Shown: positions 8,777-16,373 of the stretch, in pieces
How positions within the stretch are numbered: the stretch's first letter is position 1
How the letters are laid out: each line of letters opens with the position of its first letter
Source: an uncultured Cocleimonas sp.
GTDB taxonomy: Bacteria; Pseudomonadota; Gammaproteobacteria; Thiotrichales; Thiotrichaceae
DNA length: 17,714 bases
Assembly: GCA_937974135.1 (NCBI GenBank)
Contig: CALJIH010000212.1
Coordinates: 1 to 17,714, forward strand
Direction of reading: 5' to 3'
Program-made: the position numbers and the translations under genes
The notes under the pieces: model-generated
What the model was told of the DNA's origin: nothing
Databases searched by the model: none
Seen by the model: the letters and a program-made list of their open reading frames with translations, nothing else

Positions 8777-9286
8777 CTAATCTTGCTCAGGTGGAAGTGA
8801 CATATTTAACGCTTTGTGTGTTTGCTTTTCACGAAAATCATTTAACTGAGATGCCAAGGCAGAATCATTGTTTGCCAGAACAGAGATTGCGAATAAAGCG
8901 GCATTTGTTGCACCAGCTTCACCAATAGCAAACGTAGCCACAGGGATTCCGGCGGGCATTTGTACAATCGAATGTAAGGAATCGACCCCTTTTAAATGAC
9001 GAGAAGGTACAGGCACACCTAAAATTGGAATGGTTGTTTTAGCAGCTAACATGCCAGGAAGATGTGCAGCGCCACCAGCCCCTGCTATGATAAGCTCTAT
9101 TCCGCGATCTTTTGCAGTGCTAGCATACTCAAAAAGTAAATCAGGCGTTCGATGTGCAGATACGACTTTGTATTCGTGAGGGATTCCAAATGCTTCAAGT
9201 TGTTCAACAGCTTTGGACATCACAGACCAATCGCTATTGCTCCCCATTACGACACCAACTATAGGAGTTGCTCCCGTTGTAGTCAT
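8777..9286 (-). CDS. purE: N5-carboxyaminoimidazole ribonucleotide mutase
   Basis: PurE moves the carboxyl group of N5-CAIR to carbon 4, giving CAIR. The class I signatures are all present: GSNSDW (15-20), SAHRTP (43-48, catalytic His45) and GAGGAAHLPGM (69-79). The 169-residue length matches E. coli PurE. I chose the ATG at 9286 because AAAGGA lies six bases upstream; an in-frame GTG at 9304 would add six residues but has no good ribosome site and would place the Shine-Dalgarno inside the coding region. It is the first gene of an operon with purK, the SirB-like gene and the methyltransferase gene. A promoter overlapping the upstream palindrome (9317-9345) probably drives it. No recognisable PurR box was seen upstream. 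Confidence 0.98.
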   Translation of the reverse strand: MTTTGATPIVGVVMGSNSDWSVMSKAVEQLEAFGIPHEYKVVSAHRTPDLLFEYASTAKDRGIELIIAGAGGAAHLPGMLAAKTTIPILGVPVPSRHLKGVDSLHSIVQMPAGIPVATFAIGEAGATNAALFAISVLANNDSALASQLNDFREKQTHKALNMSLPPEQD

Positions 9287-9316
9287 GATTATTCCTTTAA
9301 TCACAAAAAACGAAAC

Positions 9317-9345
9317 ATTATAACTCGAAAACTTAAGATTGGCAC
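9317..9345 (-). promoter_or_regulatory. candidate sigma-70 promoter of purE
   Basis: On the minus strand the -10 is TATAAT (9317-9322, perfect match) and the -35 is GTGCCA (9340-9345, 4 of 6), with a 17-base spacer. Transcription would start near 9310, giving a leader of about 24 bases that carries the AAAGGA ribosome site. The -35 lies at the centre of the terminator palindrome. Confidence 0.6.
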
Positions 9346-9362
9346 CAATCTTAAGTTTTCGA
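9325..9362. terminator. perfect palindrome, probable bidirectional-type terminator
   Basis: Two 16-base arms (TCGAAAACTTAAGATT and its complement) extend inward by GG/CC to 18 bp around a two-base CA centre (effective loop 4-6 bases). Each arm holds an A4/T4 tract at its outer end, the usual A-stem-T terminator layout. It starts 16 bases past the stop codon of the GH-like gene and lies just upstream of purE on the same strand, so its likely job is to end that transcript. Confidence 0.75.
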
Positions 9363-9378
9363 AGCTAAATCAAATGAT

Positions 9379-11685
9379 TTAAAAAGTGAGTTGCTGAATG
9401 TTGACGTTCAAGCCCGGGCTGACTTGAATCATTAAACGAATTGGAGGACCAATATAACGATTCATATCTTCTTCAAAAATTTGATCAAAGGTGCCAATTT
9501 CTGCAATATCTGGAGCTGGTTGATTGAGCAACAATTTACGACCACCTCTATTATCCATTGCATACAAACGGAAGAACTCATTACCTCTTCGAGGAGTATT
9601 TGTATAATTCCAAAGCACGGACAGTTTATTTCTAAAGCCACGTTGTAAAGTAATAGGTGGTGATATTGCGGAGGTACCCGTTTGTTGCGCCCAGCCTCTT
9701 AATCCAGCTCCAGATAGACCTGCTCTTTGTTGAGGTGCCTGTTGGGGTTGTAAGTACTGATCCCAATTAGTTTGCGGTGCTTGTTGAACCACAACGTTTT
9801 GTTGTTGAGCTTGTTGCTGTGCCCTTTGTTGCGCTAATTGCTGTTGTCTCAGAGCTTGTTGTTGTGCTAATTGTTGCTGTCTTTGTTGTTGAGCAAGCTG
9901 TTGTTGTCTTTGAGCTTGTTGCTGTGCTTGAACGTTATTTGTAGATACCGGAGGTACATAAGCTTTACGCGGTGCGCGGTAAGTTGATGGACTACCTAGG
10001 TACTCCATTAGTGCAGCATATTTAGGCGTAGTTTCTTGTTGAAGGTGATCCAACATGCTAAAGAAGTTTTTAGGCTCTGGTTCACCAATACCATAATAGT
10101 GCAGCATTAAGCCACCACCCGATTGCTCCCATGTATCTAGAAAACGTCGATATGCTTGTTGCATACGTGGATCTTTCTGCGCACTCATAAACAGGTTAAG
10201 CACATCAGGATCTTTAACGGTATGCGGAGGATCGTATCGAATTAAATGTTGGCCAGATTCGTACGCGACCATTTCTAAGTTGTATTTATCTGCCATTGCT
10301 TTGTTAGCTGCTAATTGCCCTTGCAGTAAAGGCATTGCACCACCTTGAGGACCATTTGGAATCATGCCGCCGTTAAGAATCTCTTGGAACAAACGTGACT
10401 TACCACCGTCAGGATCTCTTAACCAACTTTTGACTGTTGCACGATTCTCTTTTTTCGCGATGTAGTCACCAAAGTATGGGCCAATACCAAAGGCATCTAT
10501 GTGTCTACCACAACCATTTGCAGGTTTCCATAATGGACAATCAAGAATCTCCTTACCTACCCAAGGAACAGAATTCAGGGTACCTACGGCACATTTCACA
10601 CGATTACGTTGACCGCCAAATTCCTTTTTAAAGATTTGACACATTTGCACACTGCGCATCGCATACCAATTTGCTGAAAGCAAAACACGGCGTTTTCCTT
10701 GAGGGACTTTTGGATATGGGAACTTCCAGATTCTATCCGCTTCACGAGCTGCGTAAGTTGCATTTGGGAAGATTGAATTCCAGACTTCATTTGAGAGCTC
10801 TACATAAACTTTTTGATCTCTACGCAAACGATTTTTCACCATACGTGCATATTGTTTCATATGATCATCGCTGGCTTTGTATGGAACACTTAACCAAGGT
10901 GTTGCATTGATTGCATTGGCAAGATCGACCATACGCTCAGCAGGAACACCTTTATCTCCCGTGTAAAATGCAGAACCGATAGTCGCGCGCTCATTCCACT
11001 CTACAGCTGTGTTTGCACGAATGTTTGACCAAGGCATGAATCTCATTGCATGCATGTCTCTTACGCGTGCTAAATAGTCTTTGTTGAAAATTTGGCGTTG
11101 GTAGGTTTTCTCCATGGCCTTTGGCACAATACGAATATTGCGAATATACTGGCCGTTTCTTCTGGGATCAGTGCGTGTGATTTGAAGCTTTAAATTACGC
11201 TTTGGAGATAGTAAATCGAATTCAATATGACCAGGACGTTGGTAACCCATGCGCAGATCACCTGTAATTTTCATCACACCTTCACCGTCATATAACACGA
11301 CATAGCGACCAGTTGGGAAGAATTTAGAGAGCTTCCATGTTGCTGTAACACTGGTAAATATTGGTGCTTCTTGAGGAGTAGGTAATTGTCTTACCCAACC
11401 GTTCCCATCTAAAATGAGCTGGTCTTGTTCTTGAGAATTTAAGGATGTCTTTTTGGTACAACCAGGATCAATCGGCTGTTGCGCGCGCCAGTCATATTCA
11501 CAGGATGTGAACCAACCTTTTGCACTTTTGAAGATATCCGTAAAGGGAATAGAAGTAGTCATCTTACCTAAGCCACCCACATTGATCCCCATCTTTGGGT
11601 TCTCGCTGTATCGTGCACTACTCGTTTGAATACTTAAAACCGCAATAGATATAAATAAAACCGTTTTTATAAAACGCGATAACAT
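9379..11685 (-). CDS. exported clan-A glycoside-hydrolase-like protein with Gln-rich linker
   Basis: A 768-residue protein with a signal peptide (cleavage probable after TSSA, residue 24), so periplasmic or secreted. Residues about 30-190 look like an N-terminal beta domain. The central part, about 195-565, resembles a clan GH-A barrel: YVELSNEVWN (294-303) puts Glu300 after the typical Asn as a candidate acid/base, and VAYESGQH (473-480) offers Glu476 as nucleophile, 176 residues later. A linker at 585-652 is dominated by Gln with Ala, Leu and Arg. A C-terminal region of about 110 residues (660-768) looks like a small beta domain, possibly a carbohydrate-binding module. Relatives are, as far as I recall, mostly annotated hypothetical or cellulose-binding; I cannot name a GH family. 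The ribosome site AAGGAG, seven bases before the ATG, is strong. The gene is a single transcription unit ended by the palindrome at 9325-9362. Confidence 0.8.
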   Translation of the reverse strand: MLSRFIKTVLFISIAVLSIQTSSARYSENPKMGINVGGLGKMTTSIPFTDIFKSAKGWFTSCEYDWRAQQPIDPGCTKKTSLNSQEQDQLILDGNGWVRQLPTPQEAPIFTSVTATWKLSKFFPTGRYVVLYDGEGVMKITGDLRMGYQRPGHIEFDLLSPKRNLKLQITRTDPRRNGQYIRNIRIVPKAMEKTYQRQIFNKDYLARVRDMHAMRFMPWSNIRANTAVEWNERATIGSAFYTGDKGVPAERMVDLANAINATPWLSVPYKASDDHMKQYARMVKNRLRRDQKVYVELSNEVWNSIFPNATYAAREADRIWKFPYPKVPQGKRRVLLSANWYAMRSVQMCQIFKKEFGGQRNRVKCAVGTLNSVPWVGKEILDCPLWKPANGCGRHIDAFGIGPYFGDYIAKKENRATVKSWLRDPDGGKSRLFQEILNGGMIPNGPQGGAMPLLQGQLAANKAMADKYNLEMVAYESGQHLIRYDPPHTVKDPDVLNLFMSAQKDPRMQQAYRRFLDTWEQSGGGLMLHYYGIGEPEPKNFFSMLDHLQQETTPKYAALMEYLGSPSTYRAPRKAYVPPVSTNNVQAQQQAQRQQQLAQQQRQQQLAQQQALRQQQLAQQRAQQQAQQQNVVVQQAPQTNWDQYLQPQQAPQQRAGLSGAGLRGWAQQTGTSAISPPITLQRGFRNKLSVLWNYTNTPRRGNEFFRLYAMDNRGGRKLLLNQPAPDIAEIGTFDQIFEEDMNRYIGPPIRLMIQVSPGLNVNIQQLTF

Positions 11686-11743
11686 CTTCTTACTCCTTGA
11701 AAACTCTTATATTTTATTTAGTCCATTACTAAATTAGATCAGA

Positions 11744-11774
11744 ACTATAAAGCATTTTTGAGCTTAGCTGTAAA
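11744..11774 (-). promoter_or_regulatory. weak candidate promoter of the GH-like gene
   Basis: On the minus strand TTTACA (11769-11774) and TATAGT (11744-11749) match the sigma-70 boxes at five of six positions each, but the 19-base spacer is long. The start codon lies about 58 bases beyond the -10. Confidence 0.3.
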
Positions 11775-11866
11775 TCGTAATGTTGGCAAATAACTGCATA
11801 CATTAACTAGTCTCAATTTCTGATAAGTGGGGTTCTAACTTGTTTTTTGCTGGATAATTGAGCAAT

Positions 11867-11890
11867 AAAAGACACCCCTCTACTTTTATT
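11867..11890 (-). repeat. G-rich dispersed repeat, copy 3 (opposite orientation)
   Basis: On the minus strand it reads AAAAGTAGAGGGGTGTC then TTTT, one substitution in the G-run relative to the consensus. It is the only copy pointing leftwards, the same direction as the flanking genes, and lies 135 bases past the stop of the AmpG-type permease gene. Confidence 0.75.
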
Positions 11891-11897
11891 CGTTTTT

Positions 11898-11912
11898 ACC
11901 GCACTTTGCGGT
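11898..11912. repeat. tight GC-rich hairpin beside repeat copy 3
   Basis: ACCGCA and TGCGGT form a perfect 6-bp stem around a 3-base loop, seven bases from copy 3 and upstream of it in its own orientation. On the minus strand it is followed by AAAAA rather than T, so it is not an intrinsic terminator for the permease transcript. Copy 4 also has a small hairpin directly upstream. Confidence 0.5.
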
Positions 11913-12025
11913 TGACCTTTCTTCGTTCCAATATTTCTTCCGCTTTACCTCGATTAGGGCTGTTGACGGCAGTTTTGTTTCAAATTAAATGTATAAAAGC
12001 CAAGCAATAGCATTTTGATTGCGAA

Positions 12026-13579
12026 TTAATCTTTTAGTTCTAGTTTTTTACCTGCTAGATATACAAGTAGCAGCACGGGTAAACCAATCAAAGCGGTCAT
12101 AACAAAGAATTTTGAATAACCAATAGATTCAACCATGGTACCCGAATAACCACCTAACATTTTAGGGAAGAACACCATTAAAGAGCTAAACAAAGCATAT
12201 TGCATTGCCGTAAACTTGACATTGGTAAGGCTGGATAAAAAAGCCACAAAGGCTGCACTGGCTAAACCCGCAGAGAGATTATCTGCCGATATAACTAGAT
12301 ATAACATAGGAACGTTGTACCCTATTTGAGCAAGCAACATAAATAAAAGATTGGTTGCAGCAGATAATAAAGCACCCAAGAAAAGGATTTTCATTACACC
12401 ATAACGTACTGAGAGTATTCCACCGAGAAAACCACCCGCTATCGTCATAAATAAACCAAAGGTTTTAACGACACTGGCAATTTGGTTTTTAGAGTACCCA
12501 AGATCTTGGTAAAAAAGATTTGCGACAATACCCATGACGATATCGGAAACGCGATAAAAACCTATGAGCGCAAGAATGAGAATGGCTAGTTTTAGACCAT
12601 AGCGTTTAAAAAAATCTAAAACTGGATTGATGTAGGTATCCATTACCATTTCTTTTCTAACAACACCAAGTTTAACCTGAGCATAAGCTAATAGTGCTGC
12701 GGCGCTGATTGCTGTTGCTAACCGACAAAGCTCAACAATAAATCCTGCAATTTGTTTATTCGCGAAAACATCTGTTAAGTATGTTTTGCTGGCTTTGACA
12801 GCTGAACTACTAAAATAAAATACGGCGATAAAGCCAAGTACACAAATAACGAATAACACCAAAATTCTTAAGTAGTCATTACCTGAATAACTTATGGTGT
12901 CAGCTCTTGCAATAGGTTCCTTAATAATTAATGTTGTAGCGATTCCAACGAGCATTACAGCGGCCATTATTGAATAACTGTATTGCCAAGCTTGATAATT
13001 ATAGTTGCCCTTTTCTGTACCAAAATAACTGGCCAAATATAAAGCACCCGCACCTGCCACTAACATTCCAATTCTGTAACCTGCAATATAAGTGGATGAC
13101 ATTAAAGTTTGTAAATCAACGTTAGCAGACTCGATGCGATATGCATCAATCACGATATCTTGAGTTGCAGATGAAAAGCCTAACAATACGGCGGCTAATG
13201 CCATTATTGTTAAACTTTGTGGATTGGTTGGGTCAGTTGAGGCCATCCATAGAATGGCGATCATAATAGATATTTGCGACAGCAACATCCAACTGCGTCG
13301 TCTTCCTAAGGTATTTGTTAAAAATGGGATGGGCAATTTATCAACCAATGGTGCCCAGACAAATTTGAATGAGTAACCCAAAGCTGCCCAACTGAAAAAC
13401 GTTACGGATGATTTACTAACACCAGCCTCACGAAGCCATAACCCTAACGAAGAAAAAATTAATAGAATAGGTAATCCCGCAGAAAAACCTAAAAAAAGCA
13501 TTGTTACAACACGAGGGTGTTTAAAAGCTTTTAATGAATCCAACCAGCTTTGAGTATTTTGAGTAGCAGATGTTGTCAT
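12026..13579 (-). CDS. AmpG-type major facilitator permease
   Basis: A 517-residue inner-membrane transporter with about 12-14 hydrophobic segments. AmpG imports anhydromuropeptides released from peptidoglycan for recycling, and in some bacteria its cargo controls beta-lactamase induction. Family marks are LGFSAGLPILL (30-40), YSFKFVWAPLVD (69-80), the GRRR loop (92-95), the signature SATQDIVIDAYR (137-148) and, in the second half, a DNLSAGLASAAFVAFLSSL segment followed by FTAMQYAL. The protein is slightly longer than E. coli AmpG (491), with extra sequence in the central loop. The gene follows gshA by 18 bases and is probably cotranscribed, though its ribosome site is poor. Alteromonads often carry several AmpG paralogues, so the exact substrate and symbol are left open. 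Confidence 0.9.
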   Translation of the reverse strand: MTTSATQNTQSWLDSLKAFKHPRVVTMLFLGFSAGLPILLIFSSLGLWLREAGVSKSSVTFFSWAALGYSFKFVWAPLVDKLPIPFLTNTLGRRRSWMLLSQISIMIAILWMASTDPTNPQSLTIMALAAVLLGFSSATQDIVIDAYRIESANVDLQTLMSSTYIAGYRIGMLVAGAGALYLASYFGTEKGNYNYQAWQYSYSIMAAVMLVGIATTLIIKEPIARADTISYSGNDYLRILVLFVICVLGFIAVFYFSSSAVKASKTYLTDVFANKQIAGFIVELCRLATAISAAALLAYAQVKLGVVRKEMVMDTYINPVLDFFKRYGLKLAILILALIGFYRVSDIVMGIVANLFYQDLGYSKNQIASVVKTFGLFMTIAGGFLGGILSVRYGVMKILFLGALLSAATNLLFMLLAQIGYNVPMLYLVISADNLSAGLASAAFVAFLSSLTNVKFTAMQYALFSSLMVFFPKMLGGYSGTMVESIGYSKFFVMTALIGLPVLLLVYLAGKKLELKD

Positions 13580-13597
13580 AGTTTAAGGACTATAAGT

Positions 13598-15184
13598 TTA
13601 AAGCTGGTTATCAAAGTATCGTTGTAAAAAGGTATCGAAATCCATATCTGTCTCGCTTTCTAATTCATCTTGCTGTTGTAAAGATTGTTCTGCAACGAGT
13701 TCGATTTTTTTATTAATGTGATCTTTTAGCTCACGTTCTAAAAAGTAATCTCGGTGTTCTTCAGATTTACGTTTAGCGAAACGATAGTAACTGCCATCTT
13801 TATTGAAAATATCATCTAAAACTTTTGCTGAAGGCGTTAATGATGAATCTTGAACTAATTCCATCTGGGCAGAAATTGCGTCAGTATAGAAATTTTCATT
13901 ATGCGCTTGATTCAATATATCAGCCACACCTTGCATTTGTTCTAACATTTCTGTTGCCCAGTTTTTTAAAGTGATCGGTTTCCCATTCCTGCTTAGTTCC
14001 AATCCTGGTTTACGACCTCTATGCGCAACAATACTTTGATTGGCATCAATTTCTTTAGCCTCATCCGGATGAATATCAGGACTTTCTTGTAATAAACAAA
14101 ACATCATAAATATTTCTAAGAAATACAACTGTTTGTGGGTGAGCCCAGCAGGCCTAAATGCATTAATATCGACTGATCGTAATTCTACGTATTGAATACC
14201 GCGTCGTTCTAAAGCACAGGTAGGTTTTTCGAATCCATCTAGCACTCTTTTTGGTCGAACACTGCTATAATATTCGTTCTCGATTTGCAATAAGTTGGTG
14301 TTCAACTGTAAGTATTCACCACCACTTTTTAGCCCTATATCAACATATTCTTGATGCGGTTTGCTGATCGCTTCGCGTAAACAGGCTATGTATTCTTCAA
14401 GACTATTGTAATTTGCTTTGACACCAGTGCTGTCTTCTCCGCTATTGGTGTAACCTATATCACCCATACGTAATGAAGTACCCCATTCTTCGTAAAAGGT
14501 ATGTTCATTAAAATCTTTCATCCCTTTAGGTTTTTTTCCGTCTTCAATAAATGAGCGACAAACCGCGGGCGAAGTACCGAATAAATAGGGGATGATCCAA
14601 CCATAACGCTGAATATTGCGCGTCATACCCATATATTTTGTATTTATAAAGGTCTGTTCTGCTTGCTTAGAAGCATTTTCAATACGCTGGAAAGCTGGCC
14701 AGAAATCGGTATCTACTGAATAATTAAAATGTACACCAGCAATCACTTGCATGACTTTTCCATAACGTTCTGCAAGACCTTGGCGATAGACTGATTTCAT
14801 TTTCCCCGCGTTACTCGTGCCGTAATCTGCGATAGTTATGTCATCTTCTCCCCTTATCACACATGGCATGCTTGTGGTCCAAAGCAGTTCATTTTTAAGG
14901 TGTTGATAAACGAAAGTTTCTACGTCTAGTAAGAAGTCTAGGGACTTATGAGCACGGTCACAAGGTGGGGTGATCAGTTCCAGCATTGCTTCACCATAGT
15001 CGGTGGTAATCCAAGGATTTTTGAGTGCAGAGCCTAGAACTGTTGGGTGTGGCGTATTAGCTATACTGCCTTCAGTATTTACACGGAGGCTTTCTTTTTC
15101 TAATCCTGTTAGGGAATTCTTTAAAAGGGAGTGAGCGTTCTCTTGAATAATCTTTTTTAAACGCTCATTGAGAATTTTGTACAA
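13598..15184 (-). CDS. gshA: glutamate-cysteine ligase
   Basis: GshA joins glutamate and cysteine with ATP, the first and limiting step of glutathione synthesis in the cytoplasm. The 528-residue sequence follows the E. coli-type family closely (518 residues there): GLEKESLRV (27-35), PHPTVLGSAL, WITTDYGEAMLELITPP (58-74), SMPCVIRGEDDI, YGTSNAGKMKSVYRQGLAERYG, GVHFNYS, RYGWIIPYLFGTSPAVC, YTNSGEDSTGV, LLQIENEYYSSVRPKR, RRGIQYVELRSVDINAF and RGRKPGLEL. The start is TTG at 15184: an in-frame stop lies a few codons upstream, GGAAG sits six bases before the TTG, and the first in-frame ATG falls inside the conserved core near residue 67. The AmpG-type gene follows by 18 bases. Confidence 0.97.
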   Translation of the reverse strand: MYKILNERLKKIIQENAHSLLKNSLTGLEKESLRVNTEGSIANTPHPTVLGSALKNPWITTDYGEAMLELITPPCDRAHKSLDFLLDVETFVYQHLKNELLWTTSMPCVIRGEDDITIADYGTSNAGKMKSVYRQGLAERYGKVMQVIAGVHFNYSVDTDFWPAFQRIENASKQAEQTFINTKYMGMTRNIQRYGWIIPYLFGTSPAVCRSFIEDGKKPKGMKDFNEHTFYEEWGTSLRMGDIGYTNSGEDSTGVKANYNSLEEYIACLREAISKPHQEYVDIGLKSGGEYLQLNTNLLQIENEYYSSVRPKRVLDGFEKPTCALERRGIQYVELRSVDINAFRPAGLTHKQLYFLEIFMMFCLLQESPDIHPDEAKEIDANQSIVAHRGRKPGLELSRNGKPITLKNWATEMLEQMQGVADILNQAHNENFYTDAISAQMELVQDSSLTPSAKVLDDIFNKDGSYYRFAKRKSEEHRDYFLERELKDHINKKIELVAEQSLQQQDELESETDMDFDTFLQRYFDNQL

Positions 15185-15198
15185 GTTAGGCTTCCATA
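15178..15198 (-). promoter_or_regulatory. ribosome binding site and TTG start of gshA
   Basis: On the minus strand GGAAG, six bases, then TTG. An in-frame TAA lies just upstream and no ATG or GTG is available before the conserved core, so the rare TTG codon must be the start. It may lower translation of the enzyme. Confidence 0.7.
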
Positions 15199-15266
15199 CT
15201 TATTGTTTGTCAGTAAATGTTAGCAGTTTTTAGAGAAATGCGTTTATAAAATAAGGCAAAAAGCCT

Positions 15267-15293
15267 AAAAAGTAGGGGGGTGTCTTTTTAAAC
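15267..15293 (+). repeat. G-rich dispersed repeat, copy 4
   Basis: AAAAGTAGGGGGGTGTC plus TTTTTAAACT, identical over 27 bases to copy 2. It ends within 10 bases of the stop codon of the GIDE-domain gene. A small hairpin AGGC/GCCT with an A5 loop (15254-15266) directly precedes it. Confidence 0.85.
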
Positions 15294-15300
15294 TATTAAA

Positions 15301-16356
15301 TTATACTTGCATGGCAATTATGAGAATCGCTGAATATATCCATATAGTTGAATGGATAAAGAAAGCGATTTTATACTTTTTTAATAGCTTATCAGGATGG
15401 ATACTACTTAAAATAAACGGTCGACCATCTGCAGGATTGCTGATCATATGCGTTGCTGGACCTTGGTATATATGTTCAAGTTTTTTATCAATAAAATTGG
15501 TGGCAGTATCTCGTACTAGTGACATTTCGCTTTCATCGACTTTGCCGTCCTGATTTTTATCGAACATATCAATAAAACTGTAACGATTTTGCTTCCATTC
15601 AGCCACTTGAGACGAAATTAAGCCATTTCTTTCAAATTCTGTACGATGTTTATTTAATGTTTCTAAATAACCCAATACATAGAGTGTCTCTCCAGGATAA
15701 ATCGCTTTATAGCTATGATCGTTATAGCGATAGTTTGGTGTAATTACCTCAGCATTGCGTGGATCTATAGTACAACGACCTTTTTCGTCTTCTAAAATAA
15801 ACCCTGCGGTACTGGAGATCATTTGTTTAGCATACCAAGCCATAACAGGCATTTCAGGGCTTGGGCCTCTCGCAGTTTCATTGTCGTAAAGGAGCACTTT
15901 TCCTTCAAGTTCGGCATAACCTTGGGCTGCAGAAGAAAGTTTTGTTGGTGCAGTATCTTCAATTAGTCTTATTCGCTTAAAAAATGCTAAAGCCCAAAAG
16001 AAACTTAAGATAACCATTACTGTTAGACAAATGCCTTTTAAAGTTCTTGAATCGCTATCTATCAAAAAGAAGGGTAAAAAAAGAGCGATATAGAAAAACG
16101 AACTACCAAAAGCAATGAAATTTCCTTTGAGTTTGGTAAAAGCACCTGAACTGGTGATGAAGAAATCGTTTGATAATGTTAGTTGGAAGACTCCAGAAAT
16201 CCAGCATAAGTAGAGCAATGCAAATATGGAAAGTTGCAGTAAGGCCTTATCAACTGCTAACTTTCCAGTGAATACGGCCATAATTAATAATGCTATAAAA
16301 CCGACCCATATTATGCCAACTAATGGTTTTAAATGTATATCTGGCCCTGGCAACAT
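15301..16356 (-). CDS. GIDE-domain membrane protein with an EF-hand
   Basis: A 351-residue inner-membrane protein with hydrophobic segments at about 11-30, 40-58, 83-100, 108-125 and 328-349. The soluble part between the fourth and last segments contains a GIDE-like beta domain (about 142-260: SAAQGYAELEGKV, then MAWYAKQ and GRCTIDPRNAEV), a fold first described in MUL1-type E3 ligases and frequent beside lemA in bacteria. It lacks any RING finger, so no ligase activity is implied. Right after it is a canonical EF-hand loop, DKNQDGKVDESE (266-277), with acidic or amide residues at positions 1, 3, 5, 9 and 12, suggesting calcium binding. The gene starts 17 bases after lemA and is almost certainly in its operon. 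Its function is unknown; a partnership with LemA at the membrane is inferred from linkage. Confidence 0.8.
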   Translation of the reverse strand: MLPGPDIHLKPLVGIIWVGFIALLIMAVFTGKLAVDKALLQLSIFALLYLCWISGVFQLTLSNDFFITSSGAFTKLKGNFIAFGSSFFYIALFLPFFLIDSDSRTLKGICLTVMVILSFFWALAFFKRIRLIEDTAPTKLSSAAQGYAELEGKVLLYDNETARGPSPEMPVMAWYAKQMISSTAGFILEDEKGRCTIDPRNAEVITPNYRYNDHSYKAIYPGETLYVLGYLETLNKHRTEFERNGLISSQVAEWKQNRYSFIDMFDKNQDGKVDESEMSLVRDTATNFIDKKLEHIYQGPATHMISNPADGRPFILSSIHPDKLLKKYKIAFFIHSTIWIYSAILIIAMQV

Positions 16357-16373
16357 TGTTTTTTCTCAAACTT

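Larger units (their letters stand above)
11686..12025. other. 340-base intergenic region between the AmpG-type gene and the GH-like gene
   Basis: From right to left it holds a weak GCAAT/ATTGC hairpin (12004-12022) after the permease gene, a 27-codon basic open stretch without a start (11896-11979, minus), a tight GC hairpin (11898-11912), repeat copy 3 (11867-11890) and a candidate promoter for the GH-like gene (11744-11774). No complete gene is visible on either strand. Confidence 0.6.

Noticed and set aside
9287..9304. GTG at 9304 as the purE start
   Set aside because: It would add six residues, lacks a ribosome site and would bury the AAAGGA that is ideally spaced for the ATG at 9286.
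9305..9378. Purine riboswitch or PurR operator upstream of purE
   Set aside because: The leader is too short for a purine aptamer and no PurR-like palindrome is present; the palindrome seen fits a terminator better.
9740..9935. Possible tandem DNA repeat or CRISPR-like array in the Gln-rich linker region
   Set aside because: The periodicity comes from repeated Gln, Ala and Leu codons in an open reading frame; there are no spacers or conserved repeat units.
10437..10910. Short frames on both strands inside the GH-like gene
   Set aside because: They overlap the segment encoding the putative acid/base region of the long exported protein and have no features of their own.
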